Below are positions 55,304-63,257 of a DNA stretch of 64,000 nucleotides, piece after piece (the first letter of the stretch is position 1; the number at the start of each line of letters is the position of its first letter). Under the pieces are notes generated by a model. It was not told where the DNA came from, did not search any database, and saw only the letters and a list, made by a program, of their open reading frames with translations. The position numbers and the translations under genes were made by a program. The stretch comes from Nostoc flagelliforme FACHB-838. Lineage in GTDB: Bacteria; Cyanobacteriota; Cyanobacteriia; Cyanobacteriales; Nostocaceae. The DNA lies in contig NZ_JACJSI010000005.1 of NCBI RefSeq assembly GCF_014698065.1, forward strand, positions 1-64,000, read 5' to 3'.

Positions 55304-55737
55304 GTGTAGATCGTTCCTCACCTGATGCCTTTCTCAAGCTTGTGGCGTATCAATTGCAAAATCTAGTTATGGCGATCGCAACTACAAAAATTCTAGACGC
55401 AATTAACAAAAACTGCGTTAGCACAACTTAACTTAGCCCTACGGGAAGAAAGCTACACGCAGCGTCTCTATAGAGAAGTTATTGCATTTTGATCAGATTT
55501 TGGGAAAAAAGGAGTGCCTAATCTCTGAATTTGGTGTGTTTTAACACCTTCAAGATCAAGACTGAAAATCCGGCTCGTGAAGTTTTGGCAGGTACAAAAA
55601 ATATGCGACAGGCCAGCCAGGAGCCAATCACTTAATGGTAATGGAGAAACAGGTAAGAGCGATCGCTAACTAAGCTACCATTACCGATTACCAGTTATCG
55701 ATAATCAATTTTTAACTTGCCCTCAACCTTTGAAGCC
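55304..55737. other. Repeat-bearing gap after the CHAT gene
   Basis: About 430 bases between convergent genes. It includes a dispersed repeat near 55432-55482 with CCTACGGGAAGAAAGCTACA and AGCGTCTC, and a stretch near 55560-55640 whose plus frame is open for about 38 codons after a stop but has no ATG at its start. I do not call a gene. No strong terminator is seen. Confidence 0.5.
55432..55482. repeat. Small dispersed repeat
   Basis: GC-rich island in AT-rich DNA with CCTACGGGAAG, CACGCAGCGTCTC and TAGAGAAG, the parts of a common Nostoc dispersed repeat. A similar set occurs at 56941-57015. The internal symmetry is partial. Confidence 0.55.
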
Positions 55738-56082
55738 TTAATACTTCTTGGCAAGAGTTTTAGAGCCTGTATCAGTTTGCATAGATTGCTTGACAAGATC
55801 AGCAAGTTCGTCCAGCTGGCTAATTGCCTCTGCACCCTCTAGCTTCATTAATTCGCGGTCATCCCGCATTTCCGTCCAAGTAATCCCATAATCGGACACT
55901 AAAAACCGAATTAGATGGTTATCACCCAAGCTAACCATAAACGATGCACTATTCATTTGGTCGCCACAGGTGTAACAGGACGCAGGATACCCACGCCGCT
56001 CTAATACGATCGCCAAGGCTTGCAGGTTCATTACCAAGTCTTGGACGAATTGTCGATGTTGATGTGCTAGTCTCAGAAACAC
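55738..56082 (-). CDS. DUF1815 family protein
   Basis: 114 residues. The whole protein is one domain: MFLRLAHQHRQFVQDLVMNLQALAIVLERRGYPASCYTCGDQMNSASFMVSLGDNHLIRFLVSDYGITWTEMRDDRELMKLEGAEAISQLDEL. It is highly conserved among cyanobacteria (DUF1815), has two cysteines in CYTCG that could bind metal or form a disulfide, and has no signal peptide or membrane segment. Its function is unknown. The basic C-terminal tail (SKTLAKKY) is variable. It starts ATG. It is alone on its strand with an intergenic region of about 1.1 kb upstream. Confidence 0.88.
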   Translation of the reverse strand: MFLRLAHQHRQFVQDLVMNLQALAIVLERRGYPASCYTCGDQMNSASFMVSLGDNHLIRFLVSDYGITWTEMRDDRELMKLEGAEAISQLDELADLVKQSMQTDTGSKTLAKKY

Positions 56083-57192
56083 TTTTGTCCTCCAGACACC
56101 ACAGTAATTTGAGTTTCTTTTATATTTTCTTTAGATTTTCTCATCCACTGGTATTGTAAACTATTCACTACAATTACTAGACAGATGATATTGAGTCTTT
56201 AATTGACTACCTTGTTTAGGGTAGTGGATCAGGATTTTGAGCGCCGTATCAAACTATTCAGTTTGCAAATTAAAAATCTCGAACAGAATTGCTAAATTTA
56301 ACTATATCTTTATACATTTCTGTCAGGGTAGATTCTTACAAGAAGCGATCGCTTTAAGAGTAACTTAAATCTAGCACTAGTCAACTACGGGAAAGCTACA
56401 TATTTGCTTTTTATTGGCTACTTGCAGTGAAATACACTGTTAGTAGAAGCTATAACGTAGTTTTGCGTCGTTATACTCTCTCTTGCCTAGATGTTTAATC
56501 TGCTCTCTTTCTAAGCAGATTTTGGTATAGAAAAATGATTAATTATACCAAATTCGTTCCTCCTATATATAAAATTGAGCAGATGACAGTGCAAATTTAA
56601 GATTTGGTACTATAATCAACCTGATTTTAGTACTTTATACAAACTTTACGTAATTACTATACAAGTCTAGAGTGTAGACTTGATAATTTAACAACCTAAT
56701 ACAGAGAATAACTTAACTCAAAAGAGCAATGTTGCCATTTAGGCAATATTGCCAGCAATTTTGAGATTTACTGAAAAAGTTATACCAAACAAAGCACGAT
56801 AATTTGGAAAGACTAATATCATAGTTTGGTTTTGCCAACTTTAATACAGATATAATATATTTTTATTATTTATTCAAAGTTAGTAACTATTTTTTATTAC
56901 AAGACTTACGCAAAAATTGCTAAAAAGCTTAATTTATCGAACCGCCATCTCTACAAGAAGCTTCCGCCAACGCGCGGGGTTTCGCAGAGAAGATGCCATC
57001 GGTAGCGTCTCGTTAAAGACAGAGCGCCAAGAATTCGTAGACTGGGCGTAAGTCCTGTATTAATCACTCAATTAATAAATTTATAATTCGTAATAACGTT
57101 CTCTACAATTAGTTGGGATTAAACCCCAACTAATTTAATTACGTTAGCGAGTCATCAAGCGTCATTACGAATTACGAATTACGAATTACAAA
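56083..57192. other. AT-rich intergenic region with dispersed repeats
   Basis: About 1.1 kb without a gene. It holds the DUF1815 promoter at the left, a perfect hairpin TTTGGTATA/TATACCAAA at 56521-56552, a smaller one (TTGCC/GGCAA) near 56731-56745, a dispersed-repeat fragment at 56941-57050 and short ATTACGA repeats at 57163-57196. Stops are frequent in all frames. Confidence 0.55.
56941..57015. repeat. Dispersed repeat fragment
   Basis: GC-rich block with CTCTACAAGAAGCTTCCGCC, ACGCGCGGGG, CGCAGAGAAGATGCC and GGTAGCGTCTCGT, in AT-rich surroundings. It shares AGCGTCTC with the element at 55432, and the blocks are inverted relative to each other in places. It is probably a decayed composite repeat. 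Confidence 0.55.
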
Positions 57193-57196
57193 TTAT
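57163..57196. repeat. Short tandem heptamer repeats
   Basis: Four copies of ATTACGA/ATTACAA ('cattacgaattacgaattacgaattacaaattatg') end at the 3' side of the DUF2839 gene. STRR type. Confidence 0.7.
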
Positions 57197-57408
57197 GAGA
57201 CTACTTGCCACCAACCGAAAGCTGGGCCGATAAAACGGATTATTGCCCATCCTACAACCATAAGACCAATGCCTATCCAAGCACCACGAGTAGTCAAAGT
57301 GACAAATTGTTCGGCTTGAGTTTTTGTGATGGGAAGCCAAGACAAGATGCGAGTCTCTTGACCGTATGTTTCCCCTAGTGTGGTTTTACGACGCTTTGCT
57401 TCACCCAT
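57193..57408 (-). CDS. DUF2839 family small membrane protein
   Basis: 71 residues from ATG 57408 (MGEAKRRKTTLGETYGQE); the frame also opens at 57417. A basic N-terminal patch (MGEAKRRK) and polar stretch ILSWLPITKTQAEQF precede one membrane helix (about 44-62, GAWIGIGLMVVGWAIIRFIG). The MGEAKRRKTTLGE start is highly conserved in this cyanobacterial family (DUF2839). Function unknown. The start is chosen at MGEAKRR because the family begins there, with the three extra residues of the longer frame unlikely to be translated. Confidence 0.85.
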   Translation of the reverse strand: MGEAKRRKTTLGETYGQETRILSWLPITKTQAEQFVTLTTRGAWIGIGLMVVGWAIIRFIGPAFGWWQVVS

Positions 57409-57574
57409 AATCAGCAATTAAAATTCTATTTAGGTTCTAAATTTATCTTGGCAGAAATCATGGCTATAGAGAGGTGATAAATCGCATCACTTTCTATAAG
57501 TTGATAATAGTGCTTGCTGTTAAACGATCGCGCTTTGGTTGACAAAATGTAAATTGGGCATGGGGTATTGAACT

Positions 57575-59131
57575 TTAAGCAGAATTTTCCTCATCGTTAT
57601 GAGAAAACAGATTGGGATCGAGATAGTTAATGCGTGCCAGAGGACTTAAAGCTGTAAGAATTTGAGCGCCGTAGCTACGGTTAACTACACGACTATCAAG
57701 CAAAGCAACGATTCCCTGACTTTCTCGCACTGGAGCGATCGCCCGTTGTAATTCATTCAAAGCTGCCGGTAACAAGTATAAACGGAACCAATCTTGATGC
57801 GATCGCTTATAATGAGCGACCCTACCAGCTACCAGAGGATTTTCCAAAGATGGCAGGGGTAAAGTAGCAATTATTAACAGATGAGGTGCTGGCAAGACTC
57901 GTTGATGTTCTCGCCAAAATTCCCAACCACTGACCAAAATACCATTTTCATCTAAACAAGTTTTTTCTACTTGCACCCGCGAACCAAACTCTGAAGCCAA
58001 AATTGTCGCAACTTGAGCCTTAAGTGGTACATCTCCCACTAAGACAACCGTTAATCCTGGTGCTGTTGCACTTAGACAAACCAGTGTGCGGACTTTATGA
58101 ATAAATGCCGCTTGAAATTCTGGTGTGTTGGGTAGGGGCAACTTATAAGGTACATACAGTTGAATTGCTTCCGCTTGGCTTTCCGAAGAGAATTTTAGAC
58201 AAGTTAAATCGTCTAAACCCAAGCGCTGTCGGAAAAGAGGAGCTTCAGTTTCCGGTTCTATAGCGCTGCCAATTAAAACTACTGGCTGTCGCTGCCAAAT
58301 AGGTGAGAGTATTTCTCCTAATTCCATTGGCGCGTAGTGCAAAGAAAATAAACCTTGTCGATGGGCAATAGTCGCCCAGAACAGAGGAGGAGCAGGGGAG
58401 GAAAGATTTTCGTTAAGGGTTTGAAATTGTTGCCAGAATTGTTTCCAAGGTTCTGGCAGTGCTTGTATTGACTCTAAAGCAGAATAAAGACGGCTTAAAA
58501 TTTCTATTTCTGGTTGGGAAATTAGGTAGCAGTGATATGGATTGGCAGGATGCTGAAAAAGTTCGTGTGTCAGTTGTATCCGGGCTTCGCTAATTGCCTC
58601 AGCTTGGTTTGGACAAGCCAACATAAGTTCATCCCAATCATGGGGTTGAATATCTTGGGTAAGTTGAGTACGCACCCAATCTTCAAGATCATCTACCCCA
58701 TCGATAATTGTGGGAATGCCTTGAGGAAAGCGATCGCCACCAGCCAATTGTCCTCTTAACCAAGCTTCTGGAGAGGTCAATAGTAGCCCTTGGAACTCAG
58801 CACCAGGCCAAGCATCACCTGTTCTAATCGATTTATTAGTTGGTAGCCATTGCTGTAGACGGGGAATTTCCACCCGCAGTAAAAGTTGCTGTACCGCTTC
58901 TTGAGCAACAATAATTACAGGGCCATGCCACATTAGGGCTGATGCTACAAAACTAGTACGATACCGCCCTTGATAGCCACAAACGGCTCCTACTTGAATC
59001 AGGGCGCTACGTCCCAGGCGCAAAGCGCGTGCTACCAACCGGGCCATCGTCAAATGATGGGGCCAGGAAGGGAACCCCGCTTGCGATCGCAAAAAGTTAT
59101 GTAGTGACAAATGAACTTCTGCCTCAATCAC
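57575..59131 (-). CDS. DinG/XPD-like helicase-family protein with degenerate ATPase motifs
   Basis: 518 residues. The region around residues 46-66 (VGAVCGYQGRYRTSFVASALMW) sits where a Walker A motif should be, but the GxxGKT lysine is replaced (GYQGRYRTS), and the Walker B-like box is IIDGVDDLEDW instead of DEAH. Later blocks (VVLIGSAIEPETEAPLFRQRLGL; LVCLSATAPGLTVVLVGDVPLKAQVATILASEFG; ATLPLPSLENPL; LYLLPAALNELQRAIAPVRESQGIVALLDSRVVNRSYGAQIL) keep the helicase C-terminal layout, including the ALNELQRAIAPVRE motif VI-like box. It is therefore a helicase-like protein with an eroded ATP site, probably not a motor. Cyanobacteria carry this protein widely. The start is ATG (MIEAEVHLSLHNFL). Confidence 0.75.
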   Translation of the reverse strand: MIEAEVHLSLHNFLRSQAGFPSWPHHLTMARLVARALRLGRSALIQVGAVCGYQGRYRTSFVASALMWHGPVIIVAQEAVQQLLLRVEIPRLQQWLPTNKSIRTGDAWPGAEFQGLLLTSPEAWLRGQLAGGDRFPQGIPTIIDGVDDLEDWVRTQLTQDIQPHDWDELMLACPNQAEAISEARIQLTHELFQHPANPYHCYLISQPEIEILSRLYSALESIQALPEPWKQFWQQFQTLNENLSSPAPPLFWATIAHRQGLFSLHYAPMELGEILSPIWQRQPVVLIGSAIEPETEAPLFRQRLGLDDLTCLKFSSESQAEAIQLYVPYKLPLPNTPEFQAAFIHKVRTLVCLSATAPGLTVVLVGDVPLKAQVATILASEFGSRVQVEKTCLDENGILVSGWEFWREHQRVLPAPHLLIIATLPLPSLENPLVAGRVAHYKRSHQDWFRLYLLPAALNELQRAIAPVRESQGIVALLDSRVVNRSYGAQILTALSPLARINYLDPNLFSHNDEENSA

Positions 59132-59188
59132 ACGCTTTTAATTCCATACAAAGTGAGTTTTACTTCCAATTGCCCCATTTCTATTATC

Positions 59189-59274
59189 TTGTCATTTGTC
59201 ATTTGTCCTTTGTCCTTTGCCATTGATCCAAAACTGATGACCAATGACTAATGATTAATGACCAATGATCAATC
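59189..59274. repeat. Short tandem heptamer repeats in two orientations
   Basis: 'gtcatttgtcatttgtcctttgtcctt' (59191-59218) and 'gatgaccaatgactaatgattaatgaccaatgatcaat' (59237-59274) are heptamer arrays of opposite orientation facing each other. They lie in the divergent promoter region of the helicase-like and M48 genes. The first ATG in the M48 frame (59265) falls inside the array, so it is a poor start candidate. Confidence 0.8.
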
Positions 59275-59288
59275 ACCCAATACAAATT

Positions 59289-60251
59289 ATGCCAACTTAC
59301 ACAGGAATCTCCAGCGAAGCTTTCAGGCATCCACTAGATCGCCAAGCCGAGCAAGCTTTACGAAATTTACCGGGATTTGATTTAATCGCTCGTAAATTTT
59401 TGGAATTTATCTACGAACGCCCTCAATTAGTCTATCTAATGGGTAACACTATCCAAGTCGGGCCACGGCAATATTCCACTATTTACCAGATGTTTCGCGA
59501 ATGCGTCCGGGATTTGGACATTTACCCAGAACCAACATTGTTTGTCTCGCAAAATCCCGAAGCAAATAGCTATGCATTAGGGCAAGATAATCCTTACATA
59601 GTCATAAATACAGGGATATTAGACTTACTAGACGAAGCCGAGATTCGGACGGTGCTAGCCCATGAACTGGGGCATATTAAATGTGGTCATACTATTTTAA
59701 TTCAAATGGCGATGTGGGCGATGAGTGCTGCCTCTGCCTTGGGAGAATTGACCTTTGGCATCGGTAATCTTGTTACACAAGGTTTGATTTACGCCTTTTT
59801 TGAGTGGCGGCGAAAAGCTGAGTTATCTTCAGATCGCGCTGCATTACTAGTGATGGATGACTTGAACCCCGTCATGTCAACGATGATGAAACTTTCTGGC
59901 GGTAGTAAAAAATATGCCAATGAATGTAGTTTACAAGAGTTTATTAAGCAGTCAGAAGATTATCAGGCGCTAGATAAAGATGGACTGAATCAGATATATA
60001 AATTTTTGGTATACAATGGCGCACAGGGTACGATGTTGAGTCATCCTTTCTCTGTTGAACGCTTGCATTACTTACGGGCGTGGGCAGTATCCGAAGAATA
60101 CCAGCAAATTCGCCGAGGAAATTATCAGCGATCGCCTGCTTCAGGATCGGTAAATGTTGCAGCGGAATCTTCCGAAAATCAAACGGAAAATCTGCGCCGT
60201 CAAATAGAAGAATTACAACGGGAAATTGACAGAATCAAAAGGTCTGAGTAG
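59289..60251 (+). CDS. M48 family zinc metallopeptidase
   Basis: 320 residues from ATG 59289. The catalytic zinc motif HEXXH lies at residues 125-129 (VLAHELGHIKCGH), with a second block AELSSDRAALLVMDDL carrying the third zinc ligand Glu (about 180) and its Asp. Helical and weakly hydrophobic segments around 137-170 (IQMAMWAMSAASALGELTFGIGNLVTQGLIYAFFEW) could associate with a membrane. The C-terminal 35 residues form a coiled-coil-like helix (ENLRRQIEELQREIDRIKR). Members degrade or process membrane proteins. The start is set at MPTYTGISSEAFRHP, since the upstream ATG lies within tandem repeats. Confidence 0.9.
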   Translation: MPTYTGISSEAFRHPLDRQAEQALRNLPGFDLIARKFLEFIYERPQLVYLMGNTIQVGPRQYSTIYQMFRECVRDLDIYPEPTLFVSQNPEANSYALGQDNPYIVINTGILDLLDEAEIRTVLAHELGHIKCGHTILIQMAMWAMSAASALGELTFGIGNLVTQGLIYAFFEWRRKAELSSDRAALLVMDDLNPVMSTMMKLSGGSKKYANECSLQEFIKQSEDYQALDKDGLNQIYKFLVYNGAQGTMLSHPFSVERLHYLRAWAVSEEYQQIRRGNYQRSPASGSVNVAAESSENQTENLRRQIEELQREIDRIKRSE

Positions 60252-60279
60252 TTTTTAGTACTAAATAAGGATCAGTAGG

Positions 60280-60303
60280 GTGCGTTACACTCCGTTAACG
60301 CAC
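60280..60303. repeat. Hairpin of the GTGCGTTA family
   Basis: GTGCGTTA (60280-60287) and TAACGCAC (60296-60303) flank an 8-base loop between the convergent M48 and CPBP genes. The same arms with a different loop occur at 20086-20109 downstream of another gene. It is probably a dispersed palindrome, which may also end transcription. Confidence 0.65.
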
Positions 60304-60322
60304 ATCTTCCTATTATGCAAAA

Positions 60323-61192
60323 TTAAAAATACTTGGAGAACAACCAGATAATTACTCCAGTTCCTAGTATACAAATAATTCCCGCCAAGCCAGCTAGAGG
60401 TTTTTTGTTCTTACCTGTGAACCAGTCAGAGACTTTCCCTGTGTAAGTAATTAGTTCTGCTGTATCTATGGTAGCGATCACCCAAACCCATCCCGCATGT
60501 AGTCCCCAAGCTAAACCCAAATTGCCGCCAGAGACAAAGCGTGCCAATACTAACACCATTCCCATCAGCCACAATCCAGGGAGTTGAGGGGCGGTTTCGC
60601 GTTGCTCCCAAACCAGGTGTAACAAGGCAAAAATCAAGCTAGAAATTGCTGCTGCTACCCAAACTGAGTAATCTTGTGCTAATTCAGTGAACAGAAAACC
60701 GCGAAAAACTAACTCTTCTATGCCACCGACTAACAACGCTATTAAGAAAATCGGTAGCAAGATGGGTAGTAGCAACTTGAAATTCGTCTTTTCAAAAGAC
60801 AACCAACCTAACCCGAATTGCCCACTAAATACAATAGCTAGGCTCACCACTCCCAAACTAAAACCTAAAGCTAAAAAACCAAGAGTTGAAAGATTCCCAA
60901 CAAAGCCGTAATCTAAAAAAGATTTATTAGTCAACCAACTAACTCCCCAGAGAATCAGGGGAGCTAATAGGTAAAGTGACACCAATAACGGCATCTTGTG
61001 CTCTGGCTGCAAAGGTTTAGGCGGTCGCCAATTAAGCAATATTGCTGAGACTACTGCTACTGGCAACCAGCAAATTATCCAGCCAATAAAAAACGCCATC
61101 ACTATAACTAGTGCTGGTGCATTTTCCATAAATGCTAGTAAGACGTTGACCGAAGGCTCAAAGAAAGTTATCAAAATAAACAAAAAAAACAC
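60323..61192 (-). CDS. CPBP family intramembrane metalloprotease
   Basis: 289 residues with about eight membrane helices. The CPBP/Abi motifs are intact: motif 1 GGIEELVFRGFLFTE with Glu159, Glu160 and Arg164; motif 2 FALLHLVWE with His192; motif 3 LAWGLHAGWVW with His232. Together these place the metal site in the membrane. The family includes CAAX proteases (type II) and bacteriocin-immunity-like proteins; the substrate here is unknown. The start is GTG at 61192, giving a hydrophobic first helix (MFFLFILITFFEPSVNVLLA), or ATG at residue 22. It has no operon partner; the STRR-free upstream gap leads to the cyAbrB gene. Confidence 0.9.
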   Translation of the reverse strand: MFFLFILITFFEPSVNVLLAFMENAPALVIVMAFFIGWIICWLPVAVVSAILLNWRPPKPLQPEHKMPLLVSLYLLAPLILWGVSWLTNKSFLDYGFVGNLSTLGFLALGFSLGVVSLAIVFSGQFGLGWLSFEKTNFKLLLPILLPIFLIALLVGGIEELVFRGFLFTELAQDYSVWVAAAISSLIFALLHLVWEQRETAPQLPGLWLMGMVLVLARFVSGGNLGLAWGLHAGWVWVIATIDTAELITYTGKVSDWFTGKNKKPLAGLAGIICILGTGVIIWLFSKYF

Positions 61193-61356
61193 GATAGACT
61201 TCTTGCATTATAGATTTCTTGCTGATTAATCAAGACTCTACTAAATTCGGTGACTTCTGCAAGGGGTCTAATCGTATTTTTTACCTGGCTACCAGTTTGC
61301 TGTTGGGCTAAGGATAAGTTATCATCACCTGAAACTTATCCTTACCATCAGCAAAT

Positions 61357-61803
61357 TTATTCTTCGTCTTCCAAATCTTCGTCTGATTCGTCAGAATCTA
61401 TATCTTGTGAGATCAGCTTTTTATCAGTTTCACCGAGTTGAATCAGATGAATATGTTTATATCCCAACCTAATTTCAAACTCATCTCCAGGCTTTAAGCC
61501 CATTGCTTTGGTATATGTAGCACCAATTACAATCTGACCATTTTGATGGACACTAACCCGATATGTCGGTTCGCGACCACGACCATCTTTAGGTGCTTCT
61601 GGACTTAGAGGAATTCCCCTAGCAGATAGCAAAGCGTCATAAAAATCAGTGAGATTGACACGAACTTGGTTATTCTTTGTAACAGTGTAATAGCCGCACT
61701 GTTTAGCTCTTTCTCGGCGTGGTAAAGTGGAAAGTTCTTTTACTTTAGCAAGTAGTGCTTTTCCGGTTAATGGTGCGGTTGCAGTTTCAGTCATTATGCT
61801 CAA
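61357..61803 (-). CDS. cyAbrB family transcriptional regulator (CalA-like)
   Basis: 148 residues. The N-terminal part (TETATAPLTGKALLAKVKELSTLPRRERAKQCGYYTVTKNNQVRVNLTDFYDALLSARGIPL) is the helical oligomerisation part and the C-terminal part carries the AbrB-like swapped-hairpin DNA-binding motif (RVSVHQNGQIVIGATYTKAMGLKPGDEFEIRLGYKHIHLIQL), with an acidic tail (DIDSDESDEDLEDEE). cyAbrB proteins are global regulators of carbon and nitrogen genes, hydrogenase and heterocyst-related genes. The MTETATAPLTGKALLAKVKEL start is like the cyAbrB1/CalA branch, but I leave the symbol open. The ATG at 61803 adds three residues before MTETAT, the more likely start (61794). Confidence 0.9.
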   Translation of the reverse strand: MSIMTETATAPLTGKALLAKVKELSTLPRRERAKQCGYYTVTKNNQVRVNLTDFYDALLSARGIPLSPEAPKDGRGREPTYRVSVHQNGQIVIGATYTKAMGLKPGDEFEIRLGYKHIHLIQLGETDKKLISQDIDSDESDEDLEDEE

Positions 61804-63257
61804 ATTTTCCTTACTCTCTCCAAACTGATAAACGATGTAGTCTTATGCCAGCATTTGACTTTTTAGCATTTGCATAGAGCTACTGAAGACCCTGGTGTAA
61901 CGGGTGAATTCCTGCCGATAGGAGCCAAAAGCACTTCTATTATGGTTGTCTACAACCAACTAGAGGCCATAGTTGCCACAGACATTAATTTTGGTAATGT
62001 TATGGCACTTTTAACCATTATTCGCCATCAGAAAGAAAACTATTTTCTCCTTTGGCGCTACTGTAGCGGTGTAACTTTCAGCCCCCTTTATAAATAGGGC
62101 AGGTTCTACTGCAAATAAGTCGTAGACCTAATAAATTGCAGGTTTTTCACTTTCTAGTGCTTGCCTTTATTGCCAATGAGTAAGTAGAGTCTTCTCTACT
62201 GGTCCTCTTAAGCTTAGGACAGCATAGTATTTCAATAGAGTCCTACGGGCTTATGCCCTTTCGTCCTGCCAGTAGAGACGTGAATTTTCTTGTCTCTACA
62301 TTACGAATCAACAAAGCAGTAGTAACCGCGCTGAACGGCTATTGATTCTGATTTTGTCCTTTCGTAATTTTATATTAAATACTAGCATGGACTAATAATA
62401 GCAAAATAGTTGTTTAATTTTGAATTAAAGTTGCTAGTAAATTTTTATTTAAATTTCTGGACTTCAAGAAGAAAAAGCAGTGACGATTTTCCTAACCCTT
62501 TATTGCAAGCGTGAGTATTGCGATCTGCCTTTTATAAAAATTTATGTAATTGAGAGGAGCAGTTTTGACCAATGAGTAAAATACAATATTTTCTTGATTG
62601 AGAGCAAGCCAAAAAGCGAAAAGTCTCGTGTGTCAGGGTTTCCCGGTACAATAACTTTTCTTTGAAAGTGGTGAGGATTTTTCCTCGGTTTATTATCTTA
62701 AGGTCAAAAGCGGTTAAAGGATTTTGTACGTCTGTCTATGGGAAGAACAAATCTCTTAACATCTGCCTAGCGCTTGATTGCCACCACTATATATTAAAGA
62801 TCGAGTTTCACACTTCTATATAATCAAAAAATTCTGCCTTCGCTAACGGTTGACAGAATTTTCCAGTCAGGACTGCTTGACTCAAGTTGACATCAAGACA
62901 TGTCGCTAACTTGAGATGCATTTCATTTGGATATGAGCGCTAGGTCAAAGATTAACCTAAGTCCCTTTCTCAGCAAACCCCCTATCCTTTACATTCCCAA
63001 ACAAGTAAATTTAATGCAAAGCTGTGATTATATTTTTGGCGTTTTAACTCAGAAGTTGATAAAAATCTTGTTTACTAGGCTGCTATAAGTAAAATTTTAA
63101 TGGTTATCCTTAAACTAGAATCATTCGCTCTTTAACGTCAGCCTATTAACACCAGGGTTTGAATTAAGAGCAAAATATGGCTCATTTTTCGCAATTACCG
63201 CCTTGAGTGATGATTATTGAGGCTAGTAAAGCAATTTTAAAATTTTGGTTAGTAATT
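61804..63257. other. Long structured intergenic region upstream of sdhB
   Basis: About 1.45 kb with no gene. It holds the promoters of the cyAbrB gene and of sdhB. Hairpins: GTAGAGAC/GTCTCTAC (62272-62299), AAAATTCTG/CAGAATTTT (62828-62862; on the minus strand the second arm is followed by a T-run) and CTCAAGTT/AACTTGAG (62881-62914) with GACAT/ATGTC inside. A 75-codon open frame at 61870-62097 lacks protein-like composition. The size and the structures suggest an untranslated RNA or a long sdhB leader. Confidence 0.55.

Noticed and set aside
55560-55640. An open stretch in the gap after the CHAT gene with a protein-like run
   Set aside because: No ATG at its start and a stop shortly upstream; not enough to call a gene.
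61870-62097. A 75-codon open frame upstream of sdhB
   Set aside because: Composition is not protein-like (no hydrophobic or charged periodicity), there is no ribosome-binding site, and it lies inside a hairpin-rich intergenic region.
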